From positions 8,934 to 72,933 of the forward strand of contig CADAHS010000016.1 in assembly GCA_902787825.1 (NCBI GenBank): DNA of 64,000 nt, given 5' to 3'. Made by a program: the position numbers and the translations under genes. This document shows, one piece after another, positions 23,764 to 33,074 of this stretch (position 1 is its first letter; each line of letters opens with the position of its first letter). A model generated the notes under the pieces. It had not been told where the DNA came from, ran no database searches, and saw only the letters and a program-made list of their open reading frames with translations. The DNA comes from an uncultured Ruminococcus sp. GTDB taxonomy: Bacteria > Bacillota > Clostridia > Oscillospirales > Ruminococcaceae.

Positions 23764-24969
23764 TCAGTCGCCAAGTTCAGAGATGTCCACCGGTGCAAAT
23801 TCTTCAAAATCGTCCTCCGGGTCTGCAAGCACATCAGGCTTTTTTGCAGGCTTCTGCTCGGCAGTTATACCTGCGCTCGCATTAGCTGCCTCTTCAAGCT
23901 TTGAGGTCTTTTTCTTCGGAGTTACCACCTCAGAGGTATCCTGCTGTCTGATAAGCTCCTCTATCTCCTGCATCACCTCGGGATTATCCAGCAGGAACTG
24001 TTTGGAGTTATCTCTGCCCTGTCCGAGCTTCATATCGTTATAGCTGAACCATGCGCCGCCTTTCTTGACGATACCAAGCTCAACACCGATATCAAGTATC
24101 TCGCCGACCTTTGAGATACCCTTGCCGTACATGATATCGAACTCAGCCTCCTTGAACGGAGGAGCGACCTTATTTTTAACGACCTTGCAGCGTGTTCTGT
24201 TTCCGATAACATTAGCACCATCCTTGATCTGCTCACCACGCCTTACCTCGATGCGGACAGAAGCATAGAATTTAAGTGCACGTCCGCCCGGAGTTGTTTC
24301 GGGGTTGCCGTACATAACGCCGATCTTTTCTCTGATCTGGTTGATAAAGATAGCAGTTGTATTGGATTTTGCGATAACAGAGGTAAGCTTTCTCATACCC
24401 TGTGACATCAGTCTTGCAAGCTGTCCGACGTGGTTATCGCCCATTTCGCCGTCTATTTCAGCCTTAGTGGTCATAGCGGCAACAGAGTCGATAACGATGC
24501 AGTCGATCGCACCCGACCTTGCAAGCGCCTCAGCGATCTCCAGAGCCTGCTCGCCCGAATCCGGCTGTGAAACGAGCATATTGTCGATATCGACGCCCAG
24601 CGCCTTTGCGTACACCGGATCAAGAGCGTGCTCAACGTCGATAAATGCGACATCTCCGCCCAGTTTCTGAGTCTGTGCGATAACGTGCAGCGCAACCGTG
24701 GTCTTACCGGAGGACTCAGGTCCGTAGATCTCGATAATTCTTCCTCTTGGCACACCACCTATACCCAGAGCCATATCAAGCGTGAGTGAGCCTGTCGAGA
24801 TCGCCTCAATGTCCATTGCCCTTGCGTCGCCAAGCTTCATGATAGCTCCCTTTCCGAACTGCTTTTCAATATAAGCGATAGCAGTATCAAGAGCTTTTTT
24901 TCTTTCAGCCTTGTCGGTGATGTTGGTAACAGGTGCAGCCGCAGCCTTTTTCTTCTTGTCCATAGCCAT
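23764..24969 (-). CDS. recA: Recombinase RecA
   Basis: 401 residues, somewhat longer than usual because of an acidic Lys/Pro/Ala-rich tail. It forms filaments on single-stranded DNA, catalyses strand exchange and triggers LexA self-cleavage. The Walker A motif is GPESSGKTT (near residue 72), Walker B is [12 protein letters not shown], and loop L2 is [27 protein letters not shown] precedes the ATG at 24969. No typical GAAC-N4-GTTC box is seen upstream. Instead two other dyads (25027-25050 and 25054-25072) occupy the promoter region. Confidence 0.97.
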   Translation of the reverse strand: MAMDKKKKAAAAPVTNITDKAERKKALDTAIAYIEKQFGKGAIMKLGDARAMDIEAISTGSLTLDMALGIGGVPRGRIIEIYGPESSGKTTVALHVIAQTQKLGGDVAFIDVEHALDPVYAKALGVDIDNMLVSQPDSGEQALEIAEALARSGAIDCIVIDSVAAMTTKAEIDGEMGDNHVGQLARLMSQGMRKLTSVIAKSNTTAIFINQIREKIGVMYGNPETTPGGRALKFYASVRIEVRRGEQIKDGANVIGNRTRCKVVKNKVAPPFKEAEFDIMYGKGISKVGEILDIGVELGIVKKGGAWFSYNDMKLGQGRDNSKQFLLDNPEVMQEIEELIRQQDTSEVVTPKKKTSKLEEAANASAGITAEQKPAKKPDVLADPEDDFEEFAPVDISELGD

Positions 24970-25026
24970 AAGTGTCTACCTCCGTATTGTTTGTGTTTTG
25001 CTTTTGCAAGTATATAATAACACACT

Positions 25027-25050
25027 AACTGTCCATTTGTCCGGACAGTT
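25027..25050. promoter_or_regulatory. Perfect dyad in the recA promoter region
   Basis: Arms AACTGTCC and GGACAGTT around eight bases, overlapping the probable -35 region of recA (minus strand). It does not match the LexA box seen at the polymerase promoter, so another regulator or an RNA structure is possible. Confidence 0.5.
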
Positions 25051-25053
25051 CCG

Positions 25054-25072
25054 GTACAGCTTTCAACTGTAC
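25054..25072. promoter_or_regulatory. Second dyad upstream of recA
   Basis: Arms GTACAG and CTGTAC around seven bases, next to the first dyad and 15 bases after the prmC stop. It could be part of a binding region or a weak terminator for prmC. Confidence 0.35.
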
Positions 25073-25086
25073 TGATTTTTGTACTC

Positions 25087-25941
25087 TTATTTTTTGAAGC
25101 CCGTAACGCATCGGAATATCCCGCAGGCATCTTTTACTGCACGGACATTCTCGAACCCGTGTCTGACGAGCATTGTCATTACCTCATCCTGCATATCTAT
25201 CCCTATCTCAAAAGCCATCATTCCGCCTTGTCTGAGGCGTGTTTTCCACAGTCTGATGATCGTTGTGTAAAAATCGAGTCCGTCATCACCGCCGAAAAGT
25301 GCGCTCTCAGGCTCAAAAGATACCTCTTTTTGCAGCGCCTGCATATCCTCTTTAGTGAGATACGGCGGATTGGAAACTATAATATCGGCTGTATCGAAGC
25401 GGTTCAGCGTTTGCTCATCAGTGACATCGCCCTGCACGGCAATTACTCTGCTGTTGTTGAGGGAAATATTCTGCCTCAGATAATCCATTGCCTGCATGGA
25501 CTTTTCAACAGCGTACACCTTTTCACATTCAAGGTGTTTTTCCAAAGCGACTGCGATACAGCCGCTGCCGGCACACAGGTCGATTATCGTCAGCGGCTTG
25601 TCCACGGGAGCTTTTCTGAGCACCGTCTCGACCACTGTTTCGGTATCCTGCCGTGGTATCAGCACACCCTTTCCGACCTTGAACGGCAGCCCGTAGAACT
25701 CCCACTCGCCGATTATGTATTGCAGCGGTTCGCCCTGTATACGGCGTTTGCAAAGGTTTTCGACCTGCGTCTGCACGCTGCTGTCAGCCTGCTGCTTCAG
25801 CTTCATATCAAACTCTATGCTTCGGCAGTCAGTCTGCATTGCCTTTCCCACAAGCTCCCTTGCGTTGAGCAAAGCGTCCTCGATGCCTGCTGCTTCAAGC
25901 TGTTTTACGCAGGCTTGCATAAGCTGTGCACAGCTGCTCAT
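25087..25941 (-). CDS. prmC: Release factor glutamine methyltransferase
   Basis: 284 residues. It methylates the GGQ glutamine of peptide release factors. A helical N-terminal domain (1-75) precedes a class I SAM fold with DLCAGSGCIAVAL (SAM loop, near residue 122) and the catalytic DIIVSNPPYL (NPPY, near 190). It overlaps the DUF1385 gene by four bases, so translation is coupled. It closes the lipoprotein/two-component/DUF1385 operon. Confidence 0.94.
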   Translation of the reverse strand: MSSCAQLMQACVKQLEAAGIEDALLNARELVGKAMQTDCRSIEFDMKLKQQADSSVQTQVENLCKRRIQGEPLQYIIGEWEFYGLPFKVGKGVLIPRQDTETVVETVLRKAPVDKPLTIIDLCAGSGCIAVALEKHLECEKVYAVEKSMQAMDYLRQNISLNNSRVIAVQGDVTDEQTLNRFDTADIIVSNPPYLTKEDMQALQKEVSFEPESALFGGDDGLDFYTTIIRLWKTRLRQGGMMAFEIGIDMQDEVMTMLVRHGFENVRAVKDACGIFRCVTGFKK

Positions 25942-26909
25942 AGTCTGTCCTCCTCGGGGTCATCGGGGATACAGCTTTGCAGCGCTTTGATTGCACATTC
26001 TATCTCGCTTCCGTCGGGTTCTCTTGTGGTTATTCTCTGTATCCACAGTCCCGGTGCGGAAATAATTCTTGTTGCGATGTTGTTATATCTGCCTGCAAGC
26101 CTTATCACCTCATATGAGATACCCATTACTATCGGCAGCAGCGCAAGTTTTAAAAGTGTTCTCACAAGAAGATTTCCCCACGACACCTGAAAAACGGTGT
26201 TCACGAAAATGCTGATAAAAAGCACGAGGAAGATAAAGCTCGTTCCGCACCTGGGGTGGAAGCGGCAATGCTTTTTGACATTTTCGACCGTAAGCTCTTC
26301 GCCGTGCTCATAGCAGGTAATGGTCTTGTGTTCTGCGCCGTGGTACTCGTATGTTCTTCTGATATCCTTCATCAGAGCAGTCAGCGAGGTATATCCCACG
26401 AAAATAGCGATCTTCAGCACACCCTCGATAATGTTTTTCGCCACTGACGGAAGCTCAACGATGAACTTGTCGATCAGCTTTGAGATACCGCTTGGCAGCA
26501 GCATAAACAGTGCGATCGCAAGGGCAAGTCCAAGGATTATTGAAACGGTTGTGATCACAGGCATCAGCTTATCGCCGATCTTGTCGTCAAGCCACTTTTC
26601 AAACTTTGTCTGCTCCTCATCTTCGTCGTCGGTCATCTGCTTGTCCGCAGAACGTGACAGGCACTTATAGCCGTCTATCATCGAGGAGATAAACACAAAC
26701 ACTCCCCTGACGAACGGGATCTTTTTATAAAACGGAGCGTTCTTTCCGCCTTTGATATCCCACTGTTCAAGGTCTATCTCGCCGCTTGGCAGTCTGCAAG
26801 CCATAGCTGCTTTATCTATACCACGCATCATTACGCCTTCGATAACAGCCTGCCCGCCGATCTTTGATCTGAACTTCTCAGTTGATGCTTCTTCCTTACT
26901 ATTGTTCAT
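25938..26909 (-). CDS. DUF1385 membrane protein
   Basis: 323 residues. The family signature IGGQAVIEGVMMRGIDKAAMA is at the N-terminus. The centre has two to four hydrophobic helices and EYHGAEHKTITCYEHGEELTVENVKKHCRFHPRCGTSF, whose His and Cys residues suggest a metal site. The family is common in Firmicutes next to prmC or prfA. Its biochemical role is unknown to me. It overlaps the histidine kinase gene by 11 bases upstream and prmC by four bases downstream. Confidence 0.9.
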   Translation of the reverse strand: MNNSKEEASTEKFRSKIGGQAVIEGVMMRGIDKAAMACRLPSGEIDLEQWDIKGGKNAPFYKKIPFVRGVFVFISSMIDGYKCLSRSADKQMTDDEDEEQTKFEKWLDDKIGDKLMPVITTVSIILGLALAIALFMLLPSGISKLIDKFIVELPSVAKNIIEGVLKIAIFVGYTSLTALMKDIRRTYEYHGAEHKTITCYEHGEELTVENVKKHCRFHPRCGTSFIFLVLFISIFVNTVFQVSWGNLLVRTLLKLALLPIVMGISYEVIRLAGRYNNIATRIISAPGLWIQRITTREPDGSEIECAIKALQSCIPDDPEEDRL

Positions 26910-28419
26910 TCTCTGGGTTTATCCTTTCCGGTTCTGGTTCGGACGATATGAGCCGTACATCGGTAGTATCGTTGCTCTCGTCACTATTTGTATCATTCTT
27001 TTTCATACACGGCAGAGTTATCAGCACCGTGGTACCCACTCCCTGTTCGCTGTTAATGGTAAGCGTACCTCCGTGACGCTGGATTATCTCATCTGCGACT
27101 GCAAGTCCGATACCGGAGCCTCGGCGTGTATGGTTAGCCTTGAAGAACTTGGTCTTGACCTTTGGCAGGTCCTCAGCAGAGATACCCATTCCCGTATCGG
27201 AGATAGAAATGCATATCTCTCCGTGCTCCTCGTAAGCCTCCACTGAAACGGTATCGCCCTTGTCAGAATACTTGATCGCATTGTCAACGATGTTGATAAA
27301 TACCTGCCTGAGTCTGTTTTTATCGCCGTAGACGAACGAGAGCATCTCAGGCTCATAGTAATCGAGCTTTATGCCAAGCGCTCTTGCTCTTTCCTGATAT
27401 ATCAGCACCGTTTCGCCAAGCTCGGCAAGAATGTCGATAGTATCCATTATCAGCGTCAGCCGGTTGTCCTGTATCCTTGAAAAGTCCAGAAGTTCCTCGA
27501 CCATCTGCGATAGTCTTTCTGTCTCGCTGGTAATGACCCTCATTCCTTTTTTGAAGGTCTCTCTGTCCTCATACATCGAGGTGACTGTCTCGGTCCAGCC
27601 CTTTATTGCGGTGAGCGGAGTTCGCAGCTCGTGAGATACCGAGGATATGAACTCGTTTTTCATCTGCTCGGTATTTGAAAGCTCGTCCGCCATATTGTTG
27701 ATCGAATCGCAAAGGTCACCAAGCTCATCTTCAGACTCCTTCTTGATCCTGTCGGTAAAGTCGCCCTTTGCAAATTTCTGCGTCATATTTCCTATGCTTC
27801 TTATCGGATAGACGATAGATCTTATAAAATACATTCCCGAGAAGAATATGAGCAGCATTATCGCCAGACATATCATCAGCGTGGTTATACTGATAAGAAG
27901 TATCTGATTGTCTATCTTTTTCATTGAAGAAAGCATTCTCAGTGCGCTGTACTGGCAGCCCTTTGCATTTATCACCGCCGTGACCGCCACGACCTTTTCT
28001 CCGGTGGAAAGCTCATAGATCTGTGAGGAAATGCCCTGCGAAGATGTCTTTGCTTCCTCGAAATCCAGCATAAGCTCGTCATTTGACGGCAAAAATCCGG
28101 ATGATGTGACCTCTACCTCACCGTCGTTGTTGATAGCCATCAGCTCGATGCGTTCCTTATCCTCATAGCTCTCGACGTATGTCCTGATGCGTGAGTTGAG
28201 GTTAGCCTTGCCCGAATCAGAGTTGCTCTGCACGGCAGCTGTCACGATATTCATTTTTGAGGTGACGTATTCTTTTGCTGTGTTGTAATAATAGTTACGC
28301 ACAACGAATACCATCAGCAGCGCTATCAGCAGCAGTATCGCAACTATCACGCCAAAGCTGTTTCTCAGCCAGTGGCGTGTGATGCTGTGCTTTGAGTATC
28401 TGATCTCAGGTCTTGTCAA
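26899..28419 (-). CDS. Membrane sensor histidine kinase
   Basis: 506 residues. A membrane helix near 20-45, an extracellular sensor region, a second helix near 180-205 and a HAMP linker (IRSIVYPIRSIGNMTQKFAKGDF) precede the HisKA domain with FISSVSHELRTPLTAIKGW, which has the phospho-accepting His. The ATPase has N, G1 (SDTGMGIS) and G2 (RGSGIGLAVA) boxes. A Pro/Glu-rich tail ends it. The start appears to be TTG at 28419 behind GGAG. It pairs with the response regulator just upstream; architecture as in PhoR/WalK-type kinases. Confidence 0.93.
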   Translation of the reverse strand: MTRPEIRYSKHSITRHWLRNSFGVIVAILLLIALLMVFVVRNYYYNTAKEYVTSKMNIVTAAVQSNSDSGKANLNSRIRTYVESYEDKERIELMAINNDGEVEVTSSGFLPSNDELMLDFEEAKTSSQGISSQIYELSTGEKVVAVTAVINAKGCQYSALRMLSSMKKIDNQILLISITTLMICLAIMLLIFFSGMYFIRSIVYPIRSIGNMTQKFAKGDFTDRIKKESEDELGDLCDSINNMADELSNTEQMKNEFISSVSHELRTPLTAIKGWTETVTSMYEDRETFKKGMRVITSETERLSQMVEELLDFSRIQDNRLTLIMDTIDILAELGETVLIYQERARALGIKLDYYEPEMLSFVYGDKNRLRQVFINIVDNAIKYSDKGDTVSVEAYEEHGEICISISDTGMGISAEDLPKVKTKFFKANHTRRGSGIGLAVADEIIQRHGGTLTINSEQGVGTTVLITLPCMKKNDTNSDESNDTTDVRLISSEPEPERINPENEQ

Positions 28420-28438
28420 CTGTCTTTACTCCATTCAT

Positions 28439-29143
28439 TCAGGCGTTGTTGCCCGACCATTTATAGCCAAAGCCCCATATGGTAAGGATATACTTGGGGT
28501 TTGAAGGCTCGTCCTCTATTTTCATTCTTATTCTTCTGATATTAACATCAACGATCTTATCATCGCCGTAGTAGCTCTCGCCCCAGATGTGACTGAGTAT
28601 ACTTGAACGGTCAAGCGCAGTATTCTGGTTCTTGAAGAAGTACTCCATTATCTGATACTCGACCTGGGTGAGATCGACCTGCTCGCCGTTTTTGAACACT
28701 GTCCTGCTCTTGAGATTGAGAGTGAACGGTCCCGAGGTTATCACCGAAGCCTCCTCCGGTTTTGAGCTTGAGCGTGTGACCCTTCTGCACACTGCGTCAA
28801 CTCTTGCGATAAGCTCGCTTATAGAGAACGGCTTAGTGATATAGTCGTCCGCACCGCTCATAAGGCAGGAGATCTTGTCCATTTCCTGCGATTTTGCAGA
28901 AAGCATTATTATACCGATCGAATCGCTTTTTTCTCTGATCTTTTTGCATACCTGCATACCGTCGATGCCAGGCATCATTATATCCAGCAGTGCCACATCA
29001 AACTGCCCTGCGTTGTCGTCAAAAGCTTTGAGAGCGTCCTCGCCGCAGTTGACATCGACTACCTCGTAGCCGCTTCTTACAAGATTTATTACGACAAACT
29101 CCCTGATGGAATCCTCGTCCTCACACACAAGCACTCTTTTCAT
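28439..29143 (-). CDS. OmpR/PhoB-family response regulator
   Basis: 234 residues. The receiver domain has VCEDEDSIREFV (acidic pocket), DVALLDIMMPGIDG with the phospho-acceptor Asp, and ITKPFSISELIARV with the conserved Lys. The winged-helix DNA-binding domain reads VDLTQVEYQIMEYFFKN, then DVNIRRIRMKIEDEPSNPKYILTIWGFGYKW. It binds DNA as a dimer when phosphorylated by the downstream kinase. A strong AAGGAGGAG site overlaps the lipoprotein stop region. Confidence 0.95.
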   Translation of the reverse strand: MKRVLVCEDEDSIREFVVINLVRSGYEVVDVNCGEDALKAFDDNAGQFDVALLDIMMPGIDGMQVCKKIREKSDSIGIIMLSAKSQEMDKISCLMSGADDYITKPFSISELIARVDAVCRRVTRSSSKPEEASVITSGPFTLNLKSRTVFKNGEQVDLTQVEYQIMEYFFKNQNTALDRSSILSHIWGESYYGDDKIVDVNIRRIRMKIEDEPSNPKYILTIWGFGYKWSGNNA

Positions 29144-29158
29144 TTTTTGTTCTCCTCC

Positions 29159-30487
29159 TTAATCTATGATATAGAAATTGCTTTTTACCTCATCTATCGT
29201 CGGGATCAGCTGATCGTTCTTATCTTTGGGAAACTTGACGAAATACTGGAGCTGTCCTCTGGTATTTATAAGCTCATAACCCTTTGTCAGCCTGTCGGGC
29301 GCATTGTTTTTCGTTTCCGAGCAGAACCTGACAAGCTCTGTTGTCGAGGTGTTGATATTGCCTGAATATCTGTAGCAGACGACATCTCCGGTATCATTAT
29401 CACGCCTTACCGTTACCATGTCTGTCCAGCGTTTGGGAAACGCAAAGAAAAATCCGTTTTGTATCGAATAGTATCCCGTATATTTTTCCTCGAGCCTGTA
29501 AAAATCCTTATACACGTTCCAGGTAGTTTTATAAAGCATTTCGTCTGCAACGGCATTTTCGTAGCCAAGCATCGGTTTGACCGAGGGTATCTCTATCACA
29601 GTGTCGCCGTCAACGTCAGTGCAGTAGTAGCCCGATGGTCTTGTGCAGCTCGGCAGAAGCTTTTCTTTTCTTTGCTGAACGGGATTTTGCAGCGTTGAGT
29701 ATCTGAAATACACAAGCTCCGTCTGCAAACTGCCTTCAGAGTTGAGGCTGTCGATGAATATTGCATTTCTGCCCTTGTCCAGCATTCCCTTGGTCGACTT
29801 CACATAGCTTGCGACGTTATCGCACATTTCTATCGTCTGCTCACGCTTTATCTCACCGTTTTCAAGCACCAGCATCGAGGTCCTTGCGGTAACTTTTTCG
29901 GTCTCCGGATTTACTGTTTTCTGAACCGAGATTATCTCAGTCTGCCCGTCAGCATTTATGTCCAGCATCTCCAGCACCGAGTAATTGTCCGTTCCGATCT
30001 TGCTGAATGACTTGTTATCGTAGCTGTATATCTCAAGCGTCTTGTCGTCGGTCGACGGATTCTGATAGCCGACCAGCACGCTTTTTCCTGAATTTTCGCC
30101 TAATGATGATATCAGCACCTTATCAATATCCGTTCCTGCGCCGTGCAGCTCCTTAACGGAATACCACTCACCGTTTTCATTGGTATCAAGGACATTTATC
30201 CTCATTCCGTTATCCTTGCTTCCGCTGTATTCGTAAAAAACGATAGCCTCGTCATCAGGCTCATCGTCGATATCAGCGATGACATAAGCGCTTCTGTGGT
30301 CGCCGTTTCTTGGATATTTCAGCGTTATATTGCTTCCAACGCTTCTGATAAGCGCCTCATGTATCTGCGACTGTTCCGCTGTCAGCTTAGGGGCGTTGAC
30401 AAGTCCCTCAACAGAGAAATTCAACGCTGTGCAGCCCGTCAGAAACACGCTCAGAGCACACACTGCCGCCCTTTTGATCCTTGTCAA
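29159..30487 (-). CDS. Lipoprotein encoded ahead of a two-component system
   Basis: 442 residues. A short signal peptide with lipobox FLTGC places it on the outer membrane face. The mature part has repeated strands such as YVIADIDDEPDDEAIVFYEYSG, LDTNENGEWYSVKEL and MLDINADGQTEIISVQK, an FG-GAP/VCBS-like pattern with acidic loops that may bind calcium. A TTG start at 30487 is preceded by GGAAGGGAAG. As the first gene of the operon it could be the ligand-binding partner of the kinase, or a regulated product. No close family is recognised. Confidence 0.7.
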   Translation of the reverse strand: MTRIKRAAVCALSVFLTGCTALNFSVEGLVNAPKLTAEQSQIHEALIRSVGSNITLKYPRNGDHRSAYVIADIDDEPDDEAIVFYEYSGSKDNGMRINVLDTNENGEWYSVKELHGAGTDIDKVLISSLGENSGKSVLVGYQNPSTDDKTLEIYSYDNKSFSKIGTDNYSVLEMLDINADGQTEIISVQKTVNPETEKVTARTSMLVLENGEIKREQTIEMCDNVASYVKSTKGMLDKGRNAIFIDSLNSEGSLQTELVYFRYSTLQNPVQQRKEKLLPSCTRPSGYYCTDVDGDTVIEIPSVKPMLGYENAVADEMLYKTTWNVYKDFYRLEEKYTGYYSIQNGFFFAFPKRWTDMVTVRRDNDTGDVVCYRYSGNINTSTTELVRFCSETKNNAPDRLTKGYELINTRGQLQYFVKFPKDKNDQLIPTIDEVKSNFYIID

Positions 30488-30521
30488 TCGCTCACTTCCC
30501 TTCCTTCATAGCATAAAAACA

Positions 30522-30543
30522 GGCCGGGTACGCATACCCGACC
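30522..30543 (-). terminator. Terminator of the citrate synthase gene
   Basis: Minus-strand stem GGTCGGGTA/TACCCGGCC with a four-base loop and a following T-run. Confidence 0.85.
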
Positions 30544-30588
30544 TTATTATACCACAATCCGCTCTTTTTTTCAAGTGCTTTGAACAAA

Positions 30589-31932
30589 TTATCTCTGTTC
30601 CAGCGGAATATATATCTTTTCTCTCATTACAGCCTTATAAGCAGGTCTGATAATGCGCTTGCCCGTTACGAGCTCCTCAAATCTGTGAGCACACCAGCCG
30701 GCCATTCTTGAAACGGCAAACATCGGTGTGAACAGATCGTCCGGGATACCCAGCATCTTATAAACAAGACCCGAGTACATATCAACGTTTGCACACATCG
30801 ACTTATCGCTTCCCTTAACGTCCCTGATTATTGCAGGTGTAAGTTTTTCGATGGTTTCAAGGAGTCTGAACTGCTTTTCAAACTCGGTCCCCTGCGCAAG
30901 CTTTCTCGCATTAGCTTTAAGTATCTTTGCTCTTGGGTCCGAAAGCGTATATACAGCGTGTCCCATGCCGTAGATAAGACCTGTTTTGTCAAACACCTCT
31001 TTGCGGACGATCTTTTTGAGCATCTCGCCGACCTCGTCCTCGTCCTCCCAGTCCTTGATGTTGTCCTCCATGAACTGGTGCATAGCCGACACCTTGATGT
31101 TTGCACCGCCATGACGAGTACCCTTCAGCGCACCCACAGCTGCGGCATATGCCGAGTAAGGATCGGTGCCTGATGAAGTCAGCACACGGCAGGCAAATGT
31201 GGAGTTGTTTCCTCCGCCGTGCTCTGCGTGCAGAACCATGAGCAGATCAAGCAGCTTAGCTTCCTCGTCGGTGAACTTTCTGTCGGGTCTGAGCGCAGAG
31301 AGTATCATCTCCGCTGTTGACTGACCCGGGATAAGCGGGTGCATAAACATACTCTCGCCGTCAAACGAACGCTTTTTCACCTGATAAGCCGACACCATGA
31401 TATTTGGCAGCTTTGAGATTATCGAGATAGCCGTAGCCATTTCAAACTCAGGCGAACGCTCCTCGGGATTCGGATCGTATGAATACAGAGCAAGGATCGA
31501 TCTTTCCATCTTGTTCATGATGTTTTTTGACGGAGCCTTTGAGATCATATCCTCAAAGAAATCGTCCGGAAGCGGTCTGTTGTCAGCGATCATCGCCCTG
31601 AACGCTTCAAGCTCGGTCTTGTTCGGCAGATCGCCCATAAGCAGAAGATAAACTATCTCCTCGTAAGCGAACCTGTTTTCCTTTCGTGCATTCTCAACAA
31701 GATCGTTGATATTGTATCCACGATAGATGAGCTGTCCTTCGATCGGAGCCTTCTCACCCTCGCTGATAACATATCCGTGAACGTTGCATATGTTGGTAAG
31801 GCCTGCGATAACTCCTGTTCCGTCAGCGTTTCTCAGTCCTCTTTTAACAACGTACTTATCATAATATCGTGGGTCTATGGTATTGTTATCCGTAAACTGT
31901 TTATAGAATATAGACCTCGCTGTCTCTTTCAT
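30589..31932 (-). CDS. Citrate synthase
   Basis: 447 residues. It joins acetyl-CoA and oxaloacetate to citrate. The active-site His lies in VLHAEHGGGNNSTFACRV. GTRHGGANIKV is the second conserved His region, and GMGHAVYTLSDPRAKILK is the signature around the acetyl-CoA site. The length and an N-terminal extension of about 60 residues fit the long clostridial form. In an anaerobe it probably feeds 2-oxoglutarate and glutamate synthesis. It has its own promoter and terminator. Confidence 0.95.
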   Translation of the reverse strand: MKETARSIFYKQFTDNNTIDPRYYDKYVVKRGLRNADGTGVIAGLTNICNVHGYVISEGEKAPIEGQLIYRGYNINDLVENARKENRFAYEEIVYLLLMGDLPNKTELEAFRAMIADNRPLPDDFFEDMISKAPSKNIMNKMERSILALYSYDPNPEERSPEFEMATAISIISKLPNIMVSAYQVKKRSFDGESMFMHPLIPGQSTAEMILSALRPDRKFTDEEAKLLDLLMVLHAEHGGGNNSTFACRVLTSSGTDPYSAYAAAVGALKGTRHGGANIKVSAMHQFMEDNIKDWEDEDEVGEMLKKIVRKEVFDKTGLIYGMGHAVYTLSDPRAKILKANARKLAQGTEFEKQFRLLETIEKLTPAIIRDVKGSDKSMCANVDMYSGLVYKMLGIPDDLFTPMFAVSRMAGWCAHRFEELVTGKRIIRPAYKAVMREKIYIPLEQR

Positions 31933-31982
31933 TTTTACACTCTCCCGTCACTGCTGTTTTTCAGAACATATTGTAATTATTT

Positions 31983-32011
31983 ATTTTACAATATTTCAGC
32001 TTTTTTGTCAA
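31983..32011 (-). promoter_or_regulatory. Citrate synthase promoter
   Basis: Minus strand TTGACA (32006-32011), 17 bases, TAAAAT (31983-31988). Confidence 0.75.
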
Positions 32012-32052
32012 GCACAAAGAGCACAGCAGGACATTTTTCACGCAGATCAGCC

Positions 32053-32571
32053 TCAGACGGATATTACTCCTGCATTTTTCAAAGCAATTATCATTTTGCT
32101 CTGTCTTTTGCTGTCAAAGCGTGAGCCGACCGCATTTTGGTGAACATACACCTTTTTGCAGGACTTTGCTGCGCCAAGGGCTGTTTTGCCTACGCAGCCG
32201 CAAAGATCAAGTCCGCACAGATGCACCTCGCTGTAATCCATAGCAGCCATATGCTCCCTGAAAGGCTTTGAGGTAAAGCTGTTTGAGAGCTTCTTTTCAA
32301 AGAAAAGCTGAGAAACGATGTCAAGTCCGCCGTACAGCTCCGCACCCGGGGTGTTTCTTATCGAAAAGCCGATGAACAGACGGTTTGTAACGATGTCTGG
32401 CAGGATATGTGCAATATAAATAACATCATCGCCTGACTGTTCAAAAGTGTGTATCAATTCGTTGACTTCAGCTGTCAGCCTGTCCGTATCGTACGAGAAC
32501 ATCGGCTTTCTTTTATCCCACAGATAATCATTTTGCATATCTATCACGACAAGCGCTTTTTTATCAGACAT
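32053..32571 (-). CDS. Isochorismatase-family cysteine hydrolase
   Basis: 172 residues. The triad is visible: Asp in ALVVIDMQNDYLW, Lys in FFEKKLSNSF, and Cys in VHLCGLDLCGCVGKTALGA. Family members hydrolyse amides such as nicotinamide or N-carbamoyl compounds; the substrate is unknown. A strong AGGAGG site lies inside the end of the upstream membrane-protein gene, with which it overlaps by 28 bases. It closes an operon led by a TetR regulator. Confidence 0.85.
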   Translation of the reverse strand: MSDKKALVVIDMQNDYLWDKRKPMFSYDTDRLTAEVNELIHTFEQSGDDVIYIAHILPDIVTNRLFIGFSIRNTPGAELYGGLDIVSQLFFEKKLSNSFTSKPFREHMAAMDYSEVHLCGLDLCGCVGKTALGAAKSCKKVYVHQNAVGSRFDSKRQSKMIIALKNAGVISV

Positions 32572-33062
32572 AACGCACCTCCTACAACTATCGCAAGTGA
32601 CGAATAAACGAATACGAACTTGATGATATTAAGCACTGTGAATACACCGCACAGAGCCGTTGCTGTGCTTGACGAAAGCAGTATGAACATAACCGTGTTT
32701 TCAAGCAGATCGGCTGTCATTCCCACCACCGGCAGCAGCGGCAGGATCACACTCGAACGGTCCCCGGCGCCGAGCCTTTCAAGCAGCGACTTTATAGTGC
32801 ATCGGTAAAACGTACAGTACGCAAATGCATACACCATATCCACCGACAAAAACACCCACTGATAAAATGCCGCAGCCTTTTTCCCGTAGCCTGAAAGTGC
32901 AGATCGTATCCTTTCCGGAGAGATCCCGAAGGTCAGGTCGATTATCCCCTGTCCGCCCGAGAGCGTTTTAACGTTTGCAGCCGTCACTCTCATAAGCGCC
33001 ATCATGCCCAGAAACAGCGCCAGCAGTATGCCTAAGCCCAATATCCCGTGTGTCCTTTTCAT
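32544..33062 (-). CDS. Four-helix membrane protein, unknown function
   Basis: 172 residues with hydrophobic segments near 8-25, 72-90, 105-125 and 140-163. No catalytic motif is seen. It follows the TetR-type gene by 12 bases and overlaps the isochorismatase-like gene, so the three are one unit; a role in export or membrane sensing can only be guessed. Confidence 0.7.
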   Translation of the reverse strand: MKRTHGILGLGILLALFLGMMALMRVTAANVKTLSGGQGIIDLTFGISPERIRSALSGYGKKAAAFYQWVFLSVDMVYAFAYCTFYRCTIKSLLERLGAGDRSSVILPLLPVVGMTADLLENTVMFILLSSSTATALCGVFTVLNIIKFVFVYSSLAIVVGGALCLIKKRLS

Positions 33063-33074
33063 ATGTCCCCCCCA

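Noticed and set aside
25027-25050. Reading the recA dyad as a LexA box
   Set aside because: The arms AACTGTCC/GGACAGTT do not fit GAAC-N4-GTTC, and the polymerase promoter in the same window shows the normal box.
25159-26190. Long plus-strand frame opposite prmC and DUF1385
   Set aside because: Antisense to two recognisable genes whose motifs explain the region; no translation signal.
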